From positions 1 to 55,126 of the forward strand of contig SFET01000030.1 of assembly GCA_004557125.1 (NCBI GenBank): 55,126 nt of DNA, written 5' to 3'. Shown here piece after piece: positions 25,357 to 33,581 of this stretch. The DNA is from Clostridiales bacterium. Its GTDB lineage: Bacteria; Bacillota; Clostridia; Christensenellales; Aristaeellaceae. The position numbers and the translations under genes were made by a program. Within the stretch, counting starts at the first letter, position 1, and each line of letters begins with the position of its first letter. The notes beneath the pieces are model-generated. The model was not told the origin of the DNA, ran no database searches, and saw only the letters and a list, made by a program, of their open reading frames with translations.

Positions 25357-26376
25357 TTATGCGTACCTGGGATAGAAGATGTTTCTGGCGGCGTTGCCGC
25401 GGGACGTACTCTGCGCAGTGCGGTTCGCCGGCGCTTCGAAGTTATAGCAGAAGTAGTAGGCCGCGTCGTATGCGCCGTCGGCGGTATTTGCCACGCTCTT
25501 CATGTGCCGGTCCACCGTGGGATAATACTTCTCAAGCTCATATTCGAGGAAGCACAGCTGGGCGTAGAGCGAGGAGGAATCCAGTCCCCTGTCCGAGCAG
25601 TAATTGAGCAGCCGGGTCTTGCGGCTGGAGAACCACTGGCAGATGCCGTAGCTGCGGCCGCTGTCGCCGTTGACTGTGGGCCGGAAGCCGGACTCGGCGC
25701 TGATGTTCGCCAGCAAGCCCGCCGCGGCGGCAGTGTTGTAGCCCATGACCTTCGTGGCGTAGGCGAAGCAGAGCTGCTCGTTGGTATACTTGCCGGAGTT
25801 GAAGGCATCCTCGATGGTCTCGGGCTTGGTTTCCGGCTGCGCAGGCGCTTCCGGCTCCGGATCGGGCGTTGCAGGCGTCTCCGGCAGCGACGGCTCGATG
25901 ATCTGGCCCTCGATGGAGAGGTGGCTGACCAGCATATAGCCGATCTTGCCGCCGCGCTCCACCATGGCGCAGCTGCCGTTGATCGCCAGCACGTACACGC
26001 TGACGCCCTTCTTGACCGTCGTATAGCGGCTGGAGGTGCTGGGCTTCTCGTAGACGCGGGTCTTCTGAGTGGTGACGGCCTTGTCCGCGATGGACTCCAC
26101 CGTGCCCATCTCCGAAATGGCGGCGTAGCCGGTTCTGCCGTTGTAGCTGATTTTGGCCACGTCGCCGGCATAGGCCTGCACGGTGACGACGGTCTTGTTC
26201 GGCAGCGAACCCCAGTAGGTGCTCAGGGATGCGTCGCGGTAGACCCGCATGCTGTCGGACTTGACGTAGGCGGAAAAGCTGCCGTCTGCAAGCGCCGCAG
26301 CGGGCATCGCCGCCAGCAGCAGCGCGACAAGCGTCAGAATTGCGAAGATGCGCAGTGTACTTTGGTTTCTTTTCAT
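25357..26376 (-). CDS. Secreted protein with SH3-like repeats and phage-tail-lysozyme-like domain
   Basis: A 339-residue exported protein. Residues 1-31 are a signal peptide ending AALA. Two SH3b-like segments follow (about 32-95 and 96-157; both carry RVYxxxS...GYxxxS patterns), then a proline/glutamate-rich linker (about 160-190). The C-terminal domain (about 190-339) has AGLLANISAESGFRPT with a likely catalytic Glu, and SYGICQWFSSRKTRLL, which resembles phage tail lysozyme and goose-type lysozyme-like hydrolases. It probably binds and cuts peptidoglycan in the cell's own wall or outside it. It is a single-gene unit with its own terminator. Confidence 0.82.
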   Translation of the reverse strand: MKRNQSTLRIFAILTLVALLLAAMPAAALADGSFSAYVKSDSMRVYRDASLSTYWGSLPNKTVVTVQAYAGDVAKISYNGRTGYAAISEMGTVESIADKAVTTQKTRVYEKPSTSSRYTTVKKGVSVYVLAINGSCAMVERGGKIGYMLVSHLSIEGQIIEPSLPETPATPDPEPEAPAQPETKPETIEDAFNSGKYTNEQLCFAYATKVMGYNTAAAAGLLANISAESGFRPTVNGDSGRSYGICQWFSSRKTRLLNYCSDRGLDSSSLYAQLCFLEYELEKYYPTVDRHMKSVANTADGAYDAAYYFCYNFEAPANRTAQSTSRGNAARNIFYPRYA

Positions 26377-26498
26377 TGTGTATGTACGCTCCGTAGATCC
26401 ATAGTTTCGCTTCGATTTGTCATTAATCTGTAATATTTATATCATATGATTGAAATCTTGTCAAGCATTTCATCCCTCTATACGCCGATTCGACGCAA

Positions 26499-26534
26499 AA
26501 AATCGCTCCGAGTCCTGGGATTCGGAGCGATTTT
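26499..26534 (-). terminator. Terminator after the RhaM-like gene
   Basis: A 13-bp perfect stem (AAAATCGCTCCGA and its complement) with a ten-base loop, followed by a T-run on the minus strand. Confidence 0.85.
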
Positions 26535-26566
26535 GGGTTCAAAATGTTTCAAAAGTATGTCATTTC

Positions 26567-27184
26567 TTACAGGACGCGCTCCACCGGGGGATGGTTCTCG
26601 CCGGTGAGCCAGTTCATGTCATCGGTGAGCCAGTCCATGATCTCCAGCTGGCGGGTCTCCCAGGCGACGGTAGCGGCGTGCTCCTCGGGGGTGGGCTCGT
26701 GGTCGAAGGCCTTCACCAGCTCGCAGTAGCCGAAGATGTGGCCGTCGCCGTACCAGATGGTGAAGTTGCTCTCCGGGCCCTCCTTGATCGCGTCGCCGCG
26801 CTTTTCGATCAGGCCGTCGTGGCGGCGCTTGTACTCCTCCTCGCAGCCGGGCTTGAGCTTCGTGGCGAACACGCGGTGGCGGATCAGGGACTTATCCGCG
26901 CGCACAATTCCGATGTCGTGGTACATCAGGCGCATGGTGGCCGGTGCACAGACCAGCGTCACGCCCTCCGGCAGCGCATTCAGGATGGAATCAAAGCAGT
27001 CCGTGCGCTCGCTTGCGCTCTCGCCGTAGCCGAAGAGGTACTGCTCCATGTGCCAGATGGAGAAATTTTCCACCTGCGCGTCCGCACAGGCGGCCTCGAA
27101 CGCGGGCTTCAGTGCGCGCACGGCCTCGAGCTGCGCCGCGCGGTCGGCCCCGTCCATTCTCAGCAGAAAGGGAACTCGCTTCAT
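26567..27184 (-). CDS. Tandem RhaM-like (L-rhamnose mutarotase family) protein
   Basis: A 205-residue protein made of two related ferredoxin-like halves. The second half has the family block FATKLKPGCEEEYKRRHDGL and NFTIWYGDGHIFGYCE; the first repeats NFSIWHMEQYLFGYGE. RhaM itself is about 104 residues and works as a dimer, so this looks like a fused dimer. The first half lacks the KPG...YKRRH block, so only one half may be catalytic. ATG 27184 with AAGGAG is preferred over a GTG nine bases earlier. It follows a broken Dabb gene. Substrate is unknown; a carbohydrate mutarotase role is inferred from family. Confidence 0.8.
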   Translation of the reverse strand: MKRVPFLLRMDGADRAAQLEAVRALKPAFEAACADAQVENFSIWHMEQYLFGYGESASERTDCFDSILNALPEGVTLVCAPATMRLMYHDIGIVRADKSLIRHRVFATKLKPGCEEEYKRRHDGLIEKRGDAIKEGPESNFTIWYGDGHIFGYCELVKAFDHEPTPEEHAATVAWETRQLEIMDWLTDDMNWLTGENHPPVERVL

Positions 27185-27189
27185 TCGTA

Positions 27190-27395
27190 TCACTCCTTGA
27201 TGATATAATCGCAGGCCACAGAGGCGAGGCGCACCTCGTGCATGCGCTTCTTCACCGGCAGGTGCACCGGATGGGTCTGGTAGGCGTCGAAGGCGGCGCG
27301 GTCGGTGAACTCGGTGATCAGCGCGAGGTCGTAGCTGGGGGAATTTCGGACTTGAACTCCTCCTTGATCTTGAACAGTACGATGTGACGGATCAT
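27190..27395 (-). pseudogene. Dabb-domain gene with internal deletion and frameshift
   Basis: The ATG at 27395 (AAAGGAG site) begins MIRHIVLFKIKEEFKSEIP, the normal N-terminus of a stress-responsive A/B barrel (Dabb) protein, but the frame ends after 25 codons. In another frame, starting right at that point, the sequence continues SYDLALITEFTDR...AYQTHPVHLPVKK and ends at 27190 with a normal Dabb C-terminus. The middle third expected in a ~97-residue protein is missing, about 90 bases, and the frame is shifted. It is a broken gene or an assembly error. The ends remain well conserved, so the damage is recent. Confidence 0.82.
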
Positions 27396-27435
27396 GTTTC
27401 TCTCCTTTCCCTCCCGCGGGGGAGCCTGCCTTGGT

Positions 27436-27909
27436 TCATTGTTCGTCCATATTGAGGATGCGGGGCACGATATCGCCCGCACGCACTTCCAGTATGCAGT
27501 AGTGGCCGTTCTTCAGCGCGCCGGGGTTGATCAGCAGCGCCCGTCCCACATAGCCCGCGAAGGGCTGGTGGGTGTGGCCGAAGAGCGCCGCGTCCATGGA
27601 GTTCTCCTCGGCGTAATAGGACAGCATGTCGTAGCCGAGCTTCACACGGTAGCGGTCGCCGTGGAGCAGCAGCAGACGCTTGCCCTCCACGGTGACGCGG
27701 GCCTCCCGGGGATGGTGGGCGTAGAAGTCGCAGTTCCCGGCCACGGAGGTGACGGGAATCTCCAGATTCTTCTCCAGCCAGCGCGCGTCCTCCAGCACGT
27801 CGCCCAGGTGAAAGACCAGATCGAAGTTCTCCGCCCGGCAGATTTCGACGAAGCGCTCCAGATGGAGCCTGCCGCCGTGGCTGTCGGAAACCACGCCGAT
27901 GCGCGTCAC
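27436..27909 (-). CDS. YfcE/MJ0936-type metallophosphoesterase
   Basis: A 157-residue phosphodiesterase of the small calcineurin-like class. Metal-binding motifs: VVSDSHGG (D, H), LGDVLEDAR (GD), SVAGNCDF (GNCD), LLLHGDRY (GH-like), and ALFGHTHQPF (GHTH). All five blocks are intact. A GTG start at 27909 overlaps the upstream stop codon (GTGA), so it is translationally coupled to the Rph-RdgB fusion. The longer frame to 28416 is a shadow of that gene. Substrates of this family are various phosphodiesters; none is indicated here. Confidence 0.9.
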   Translation of the reverse strand: MTRIGVVSDSHGGRLHLERFVEICRAENFDLVFHLGDVLEDARWLEKNLEIPVTSVAGNCDFYAHHPREARVTVEGKRLLLLHGDRYRVKLGYDMLSYYAEENSMDAALFGHTHQPFAGYVGRALLINPGALKNGHYCILEVRAGDIVPRILNMDEQ

Positions 27910-29234
27910 TTCTCCGCCTCCAGCACATCGATCAGCTTTTCGATGGCCCGCGCGCGGTGGGACACGCCGTTCTTGGCCTCGGGGTCGGCCTCGGCGAAGG
28001 TCATGCCCAGATCGTCGGAGTAGAACAGCGGATCGTAGCCAAAGCCGCCCTCGCCGCGGTACTCCCGCAGGATTTTTCCGCAGCACATGCCGTAGGTGGT
28101 GACGGGGGCGTGGCCCGGGCGGCACAGTGCCACCGCCGCGCCGTAGTGGGCGGTGCGCTCGGGATCGTTCACGCTCTCCAGCTCCTTCAGCAGCAGCTGG
28201 TTGTTGGCCTCGTCGTCGCCGTGCACGCCGCAGTAGCGCGCTGAGTGCACGCCCGGACGTCCCCCCAGCGCGTCCACGCACAGGCCGGAGTCGTCCGCCA
28301 GCGTGGCGCAGCCGGTGAGCTGCATCAGCGTATCGGCCTTGATCAGCGCGTTCTCCTCGAAGGTCTCGCCGTTCTCCTCCACGTCGATGTTGATGCCCAT
28401 CTCCCGCATGGAGCACACGTCGTAGCGGTCGCCCAGCAGTGCGCGCAGCTCCTTCAGCTTGCCGAAGTTGTTGCTGGCCAGCACCAGCCGGGGCTTCTTG
28501 AAGATCACGTCCGCGCGTTCGCCCAGGGCCTCGATCTGTGCCTGCATCAGCTGGCGGATGCCGCTCTCGCCCAGATCCAGCAGGCAGTTCAGCTCATCGC
28601 GGCTGTAACTGCCGTGTTCGCCAGTGCCCTGCACCTCCACGAAGCCCATCTCGCCCTTCGCATCGCGGGTCATGACGATGTTCATGTCCACCTCTGCGCG
28701 GCTGTCCTGGGCATACTCCAGATCCAGCGTGCACTGTCTGTCCACCACGCCCACGGAGATGGCCGCGACCTGTTTGACGATGGGCGAATCCTGCATCCTG
28801 CCCTCCGCGATCAGCTTCGACACCGCCAGACACAGCGCCACGAAGCCGCCGGTGATGGACGCGGTGCGGGTGCCGCCGTCGGCTTGCAACACGTCGCAGT
28901 CGATGTACACGGTGTGCTCGCCCATGCGGCTCAGGTCGCAGGCGGCGCGCAGGGATCGTCCGATCAGCCGCTGAATCTCCACGCTGCGCCCGTCCTTCTT
29001 CACGCCGTCGCGGGCCTTGCGCTGCGGGGTCGCGCCGGGCAGCATGGCGTACTCCGCCGTGAGCCAGCCCGTGCCCTTTCCCTTCAAAAACGGCGGCACC
29101 CCGTCCTGCACGGACGCGGTACACAGCACGCGGGTTCTGCCGCAGCACACCAGGACAGAACCCGCCGCCATTTCGGTATAATCCGGGAGAATGCGCACCT
29201 CGCGCAGCTCATCGTTTCTTCTCACAGTTTCCAT
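27906..29234 (-). CDS. Fusion of ribonuclease PH and XTP/dITP pyrophosphatase (RdgB/HAM1)
   Basis: A 442-residue fusion. Residues 1 to about 240 are RNase PH (RPDGRxx-like start RRNDELREV, then LTAEYAMLPGATPQRKARDG, DVLQADGGTRTASITG and AEVDMNIVMT), which trims tRNA 3' ends with phosphate. From residue 249 to the end is an ITPase of the RdgB family (LVLASNNFGKLKELRALL, ADDSGLCVDALGGRPGVHSARY, EGGFGYDPLF, KNGVSHRARAI), which removes non-canonical purine NTPs. Active-site blocks of both are intact. ATG 29234 has a GGAGG site. It is followed by a coupled metallophosphoesterase gene, an order often seen with rdgB. Confidence 0.95.
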   Translation of the reverse strand: METVRRNDELREVRILPDYTEMAAGSVLVCCGRTRVLCTASVQDGVPPFLKGKGTGWLTAEYAMLPGATPQRKARDGVKKDGRSVEIQRLIGRSLRAACDLSRMGEHTVYIDCDVLQADGGTRTASITGGFVALCLAVSKLIAEGRMQDSPIVKQVAAISVGVVDRQCTLDLEYAQDSRAEVDMNIVMTRDAKGEMGFVEVQGTGEHGSYSRDELNCLLDLGESGIRQLMQAQIEALGERADVIFKKPRLVLASNNFGKLKELRALLGDRYDVCSMREMGINIDVEENGETFEENALIKADTLMQLTGCATLADDSGLCVDALGGRPGVHSARYCGVHGDDEANNQLLLKELESVNDPERTAHYGAAVALCRPGHAPVTTYGMCCGKILREYRGEGGFGYDPLFYSDDLGMTFAEADPEAKNGVSHRARAIEKLIDVLEAEK

Positions 29235-29258
29235 TTGTAGTCCTCCAAACAATATCAT

Positions 29259-30407
29259 TTAATCATAGTTGAAGATCAGATTTGCCTGCGTCTGAATGTA
29301 GTCGTTGGCGATCTCGTCGGCCACATTGGCAAAGCTCGGCACGCTCAGCGTGCCCTCTCCCGGGTCGTAGGGCTCTCCCTCTACCAGAATTTCCACGCTC
29401 TTCACGCCATCGAACTGGGTGCAGGTGAGCACCAGCGCCTTCAGTGCAAGCCGTCCGCCGTCGGTGTTCTGCACAAGGTTTGCAAACTCCTTGGTGAAGT
29501 TCACCTTCGCCACGCCGTCCACAACCTGCACGTCGATCAGGCCGCAGCCTGCGGGCAGGGCGCTCTCCAGCGGACTCTGGTTGCTCGGGCCCTTCGCCAG
29601 CTCCAGCACGGCGGTGTTCACGTCGGCATTGGAATAGACCATGCGCGTGACCGGCACCACCACGCTGCTGCTCTCGCAGGGGAAGTAGAGCATGACCGGC
29701 TTCAATTCCCCGCTGTTGATGGCCGAGACGGAGGTCTCCAGGTTGATCTCCCCGCGCTCGAAGGTTCCCGAGACGTCGGTGCCGTGGGGCAGCTTGTCGA
29801 TCTTCTGGCCGTCCACCAGGAATTCCACCCGCTCCACGCTCTCGAACTCCGTCAGTGCCTGCACGATGGCGGCGATCATGTTGCTCTCGGCGGCGGCATC
29901 GGCCATGTTCAGCACTTCCTTGCTCAGGTCGATGCGCGCAAGGCCGTCGGAGATGTCCAGGTCGATGGTCGTGCCCTCGGGCAGCACCGTCTTGAGGCCC
30001 AGCCGCGCGGCCTGCATGTCGTTCTCCGGCGACTGGATCATCTTATTCAGCGTGGCCTTGGCGACGCCGTCCTCGTAGGGGATGGTGCACATCACCGGCA
30101 CCAGATAGCCGTAGTTGTCCTGGTAGTAGACCACCGTGGACATGGTTGCCACGCTCGCGCTCTCTGAATCGGCGGAATCTGCGCCGCCGGCATCCGCATT
30201 CGTCGCGGTACTCTCCTGCGTCGGAACCGGCACAATCGGAGCCGACGGCGACGGCATGCCGCTTGCGGAGGGTGCAGGCGTGACCACCGCATCCGACGCG
30301 GCGCGCTCCCCACCCCAGAATGTCCATGCGCAGGCCAGCGCCACCGCGATCAGCAGCAGGATCAGCGCCAACAGATACAGACTTCTCTGACTTCCGGTCA
30401 TCTTCAT
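29259..30407 (-). CDS. GerMN-domain membrane-anchored protein
   Basis: A 382-residue protein with one N-terminal hydrophobic anchor (SLYLLALILLLIAVALACAW), then a Ser/Pro/Ala-rich linker (about 45-85). Two GerMN domains follow, each with the pattern of a late LAKGP or MIQSP segment, LPxG(T/C) and xxVNFTKEFAN/IDLSKEVLN. GerM is a sporulation and germination protein in bacilli, where it sits outside the membrane and binds the SpoIIQ complex. Presence of this gene fits a spore-former or a descendant of one, but GerMN proteins also occur in vegetative envelopes. ATG 30407 has AAGGAGGG. Confidence 0.88.
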   Translation of the reverse strand: MKMTGSQRSLYLLALILLLIAVALACAWTFWGGERAASDAVVTPAPSASGMPSPSAPIVPVPTQESTATNADAGGADSADSESASVATMSTVVYYQDNYGYLVPVMCTIPYEDGVAKATLNKMIQSPENDMQAARLGLKTVLPEGTTIDLDISDGLARIDLSKEVLNMADAAAESNMIAAIVQALTEFESVERVEFLVDGQKIDKLPHGTDVSGTFERGEINLETSVSAINSGELKPVMLYFPCESSSVVVPVTRMVYSNADVNTAVLELAKGPSNQSPLESALPAGCGLIDVQVVDGVAKVNFTKEFANLVQNTDGGRLALKALVLTCTQFDGVKSVEILVEGEPYDPGEGTLSVPSFANVADEIANDYIQTQANLIFNYD

Positions 30408-30534
30408 CTGGAACCCTCCTTGCGACTTCCCGTTCATCCGGACTTACTGTTCAGTCCAGTGTATTCCATCGCAGGGAGAAGTATGCGCGCGGGCATGTGG
30501 CAGCAAACCCGCCCATTTCAGCTTTCACAATCCT

Positions 30535-30563
30535 ATTTTAGCATATCCCGGGCGGTTGCGCAA
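30535..30563 (-). promoter_or_regulatory. Promoter of the GerMN gene (divergent, shared -35 palindrome)
   Basis: Minus-strand TTGCGC (30563-30558), a 17-base spacer and TAAAAT (30540-30535). Its -35 box overlaps that of the opposite rqcH promoter. Confidence 0.7.
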
Positions 30564-30584
30564 TCGCCCGGACTGGGGTATAAT
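30550..30584 (+). promoter_or_regulatory. Promoter of the rqcH gene with inverted repeat
   Basis: TTGCGC (30556-30561), a 17-base spacer and TATAAT (30579-30584). The -35 lies in the near-perfect inverted repeat GGGCGGTTGCGCAATCGCCC (30550-30569), a candidate operator acting on both divergent promoters. Confidence 0.75.
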
Positions 30585-30631
30585 GGAACATATTCTGATT
30601 TGCATGATTTCATTTTTGAAGGAGAACAACC

Positions 30632-32353
30632 ATGCCCCTGGACGGATTCACGCTGGGCCTGATCGCCCGCGAACTCAACGGCGCGCTCTGCGGCGGACGC
30701 ATCGACCGCATCATTCAGCCGGAGCGCGACGAGCTGATCTTCACCGTGCGCAACGGCGGCGCAAACCACCAGCTGCTGCTGTCCGCCAGCGCAGGCTGCG
30801 CGCGCGCCCACCTGACGAACGTGCGCAAGAACAGCCCGCTGGAGCCCTTCAACCTGTGCATGCTGATGCGCAAGCACCTGATCGGCGGCCGGATCCACGA
30901 GATTCGTCAGGCCGAGGCCGACCGCATCCTGGAGATCGAGATCGAGCACCTGGACGAGCTGGGCGACCGCGCCCGCAAGACCATCGTGTGCGAATTCATG
31001 GGCAAGCACTCCAACCTGATCTTCACCGGCGCGGACGGGCGGATCATCGACAGCGCGCGACGGGTCAGCGAGGCCATCTCCTCGGTGCGCGAGGTGCTGC
31101 CGGGCCTGCGCTACGAGCGTCCCCCGGCCCACGGCAAGATTCCCTTCGATCAGGTGAACGAGGACAAGCTCTACGCCGCCCTGCGCGACAAGGGCGGCCC
31201 CCTGCACAAGCTGATCTCCGCCTGCGTCAGCGGCATGTCCTCCCAGACGGCCCGGGAGCTGGCCTACCGCGCCTGCGGCAACGAGGACGCGCACATCGAG
31301 GAGTGCGACCTGAACGCGGTGTGCGCATCCATCGCTTCCGAGCTGTGCAAGCTGCCGGGTGAGCTCTCCCCCGCCGTGCTCTTCGGTGCGGACGGACGGC
31401 CCGTGGACGCAATCGCCTTCCCCTACCGCAGCCGCGCGCACCTGCGCAGCGAGTCCTTCCCCACCATCTCCGCCGCGATGGACGAGTTCTTCCGCTCCCG
31501 CGACCGCGCCGAGCGCATCGCTCAGAAGAGCGCCGCCATCCACCGCACGCTGAAGAACAACATCGAGCGCTGCGAGAAGAAGCTGGCCCTGCAGCGGGAG
31601 GCGCTGCTGGGGGCCGAGCGCATGGAGGAATACCGGGTCAGTGGCGAGCTGCTGACGGCGAACCTGCATCTGGCGGAGAAGGGCATGAAGTCGGTATCGC
31701 TTCCGAATTATTACGATCCTGAGCTGAAGGAGATCGAGATTCCGCTGGATGTGAAGCTCTCCCCCGCCCAGAACGCGCAGAGGTACTTCAAGCTCTATCA
31801 GAAGGCCCGCAACGCGCGCACGCTGGCGGCGGAGCAGATCGAAAAGACCAGCGAGGAGCTTGCCTATCTGGAGGGCCAGATGGACAACCTGGGCAAGTGC
31901 AGCGGCGAGAGCGAGCTTGCGGAGCTGCGGGACGAGCTGGAGAAGTTCGGCTACGTGCGTCGTGTCACCAACCGCCGCCAGATGAAGCAGCTGCCGCCCA
32001 GCCAGCCGATGAAGTTCACCGCACCCTCGGGGGCGACCATCCTGGTTGGCAAGAACAACCTGCAGAACGACAAGCTGACCTTCTCCGCCGACCCCAACGA
32101 GATCTGGCTGCACGCCAAGGACATGCCGGGCAGCCACGTGATCATCGTGGGCGAGAATCCGGACGACGAGACCATCGTCTACGCCGCAAAGCTGGCCGCC
32201 GCCTACTCCAAGGGGGCGAACTCCTCCAACGTGCCGGTGGACTACACCCGGCGGCGCTTCGTGAAGAAGCCCTCGGGCGCAAAGCCTGGCTTCGTGATCT
32301 ACACCAACCAGCACACGCTGTACGTGACCCCGGAGCGTCCGGCGGAGGAATAA
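30632..32353 (+). CDS. rqcH: Rqc2/RqcH-type NFACT ribosome quality-control protein
   Basis: A 573-residue NFACT protein. The N-terminal NFACT-N/FbpA region (1 to about 430) opens MPLDGFTLGLIARELN; the residues D97-R98, shown in Bacillus subtilis RqcH to be needed for tRNA-Ala recruitment, are conserved at the same positions. A coiled-coil central part (about 280-430) and an NFACT-R domain (PSGATILVGKNNLQNDKLT onward) complete it. It adds C-terminal alanine tails to nascent chains on split 60S-like (50S) subunits, marking them for proteolysis. Its stop codon overlaps the GNAT start (TAATG). Confidence 0.96.
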   Translation: MPLDGFTLGLIARELNGALCGGRIDRIIQPERDELIFTVRNGGANHQLLLSASAGCARAHLTNVRKNSPLEPFNLCMLMRKHLIGGRIHEIRQAEADRILEIEIEHLDELGDRARKTIVCEFMGKHSNLIFTGADGRIIDSARRVSEAISSVREVLPGLRYERPPAHGKIPFDQVNEDKLYAALRDKGGPLHKLISACVSGMSSQTARELAYRACGNEDAHIEECDLNAVCASIASELCKLPGELSPAVLFGADGRPVDAIAFPYRSRAHLRSESFPTISAAMDEFFRSRDRAERIAQKSAAIHRTLKNNIERCEKKLALQREALLGAERMEEYRVSGELLTANLHLAEKGMKSVSLPNYYDPELKEIEIPLDVKLSPAQNAQRYFKLYQKARNARTLAAEQIEKTSEELAYLEGQMDNLGKCSGESELAELRDELEKFGYVRRVTNRRQMKQLPPSQPMKFTAPSGATILVGKNNLQNDKLTFSADPNEIWLHAKDMPGSHVIIVGENPDDETIVYAAKLAAAYSKGANSSNVPVDYTRRRFVKKPSGAKPGFVIYTNQHTLYVTPERPAEE

Positions 32354-32868
32354 TGCATATGAACATCGAACTGATCCCCTGGACGGAGGCCGATCCGGAC
32401 GACATCGCCCGCATCTTCACCGATATCGACCGCAGCTATCTCGCCGACGGCCTGCCCACGCCCTACACCCGAGAGCACGTGGAGAAGTGGCTCAGCGAGG
32501 AGGTGCTCCCCAACGAAGGCACGCGGGGCCTGTTCCGCATCATCCGCGTGGACGGGAAGTGCGTGGGCGACGTGCAGATCAGGCGCAAGGAGGGCGCGTA
32601 CCACCGGGACGCGGACATGGGCTACGTTCTGCTGGACGAATGCAAGGGGCAGGGCGTGATGACCGGGGCCGTGGGCCGCATCTGCGCGGAGGCCTTTGAA
32701 AAGCTGGATCTCCTGCGCATCTCCGCGCGGGTGTACGCGCCGAACCTCGCCTCCCGGCGGGTGCTGGAGAAGAACGGCTTCCATCTGGAGGGCAGAATGC
32801 CCCAGGCCGTGTGCAAGGGAGAAAAGGTCTACGACATGCTGCTCTTCGGTCGGTTACGTGGGGAATGA
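32353..32868 (+). CDS. GNAT family N-acetyltransferase (RimJ-like)
   Basis: A 171-residue acetyltransferase. The acetyl-CoA-binding region is seen as MGYVLLDECKGQGVMTGAV, and the C-terminal NLASRRVLEKNGFHLEGRMP is the RimJ/RimL-type block. The start overlaps the rqcH stop by one base and has the GGAGGAA of the rqcH tail as ribosome site. Substrate may be a ribosomal protein N-terminus or a small amine. Confidence 0.88.
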   Translation: MHMNIELIPWTEADPDDIARIFTDIDRSYLADGLPTPYTREHVEKWLSEEVLPNEGTRGLFRIIRVDGKCVGDVQIRRKEGAYHRDADMGYVLLDECKGQGVMTGAVGRICAEAFEKLDLLRISARVYAPNLASRRVLEKNGFHLEGRMPQAVCKGEKVYDMLLFGRLRGE

Positions 32869-32886
32869 CAATGCCAAAAACAAACG

Positions 32887-32920
32887 GAACCTCCCATGAA
32901 TCCGATTTCATGGGAGGTTC
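32887..32920. terminator. Bidirectional terminator between GNAT and rhodanese genes
   Basis: A perfect 13-bp stem (GAACCTCCCATGA) with an eight-base loop between convergent genes. On the minus strand it is followed by GTTTGTTTTTGG. Confidence 0.8.
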
Positions 32921-32923
32921 AAT

Positions 32924-33217
32924 TCAGCTTTCCAGCTCGCCGTGATAGTCGATGATGCCGCCGAGGTTCACCGCCTCGTAGTCCAGTTCGCGAAGCAGCG
33001 CCACGGCGCGGGCGCTGCGGGCGCCGCTGCGGCAGTAGGCGAAGATGGGCGCGGAGAAATCGCCGTCGTAGGTCTGCATGCGCTCCAGCGGATGGTTCAC
33101 GCTGCCGGGGATGTGCCCTGCGGCGTACTCCTCCGGGGTGCGCACGTCCAGCAGCACCGCATTCGGGGTGCTGCGACAGACCTGCACGCCCTCGTCGATG
33201 GTCTCGAAGGCTTCCAT
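32924..33217 (-). CDS. Single-domain rhodanese-like protein
   Basis: A 97-residue rhodanese domain with the active-site loop AYCRSGARS (persulphide-forming Cys), preceded by VLLDVRTPEEYAAGHIPGS. It probably transfers sulphane sulphur in the cytoplasm. Its start overlaps the thioredoxin stop (TGATG), implying coupled expression with that disulphide reductant. Confidence 0.93.
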   Translation of the reverse strand: MEAFETIDEGVQVCRSTPNAVLLDVRTPEEYAAGHIPGSVNHPLERMQTYDGDFSAPIFAYCRSGARSARAVALLRELDYEAVNLGGIIDYHGELES

Positions 33218-33525
33218 CACTTGAGCAGCTCCTCCAGCGCCTCGCGGGGCTGATAGCCCACGGACTGTTTCGCCACCTTGCCGTCCCGGAACAGGATCAG
33301 CGCCGGGATGGCGGAGATGCGGTAGACCATGGCCAGCTCCGGGTTCTCGTCCACGTTCACCTTGGCCACGGCGATCTCGGGATGGGCCTCGGCCAGCTCC
33401 TCCACCACGGGAGAGAGCATCTTGCACGGGCCGCACCAGCTGGCCCAGAAATCCACCAGAACAGGCTTGTCGCTCTCGAGAACGACCTTCTGAAAATTAT
33501 CGGAATTGACTGCGATTGCTGCCAT
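33217..33525 (-). CDS. trxA: Thioredoxin
   Basis: A 102-residue thioredoxin with active site WCGPC (C31, C34) and the cis-proline region ISAIPALILF. It reduces cytoplasmic disulphides. GGAGGTAAG precedes the ATG. The gap to proA (56 bases) has no terminator, so read-through from proBA is possible; a TATAAA lies about 40 bases upstream of the start. Confidence 0.96.
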   Translation of the reverse strand: MAAIAVNSDNFQKVVLESDKPVLVDFWASWCGPCKMLSPVVEELAEAHPEIAVAKVNVDENPELAMVYRISAIPALILFRDGKVAKQSVGYQPREALEELLK

Positions 33526-33581
33526 TGTTCTTACCTCCTTGGAATGTGTTCCGCTCCTTTTATACCCGCTTCAGGCGCTCC

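Noticed and set aside
30533..32314. 593-codon minus-strand ORF
   Set aside because: Antisense shadow of rqcH.
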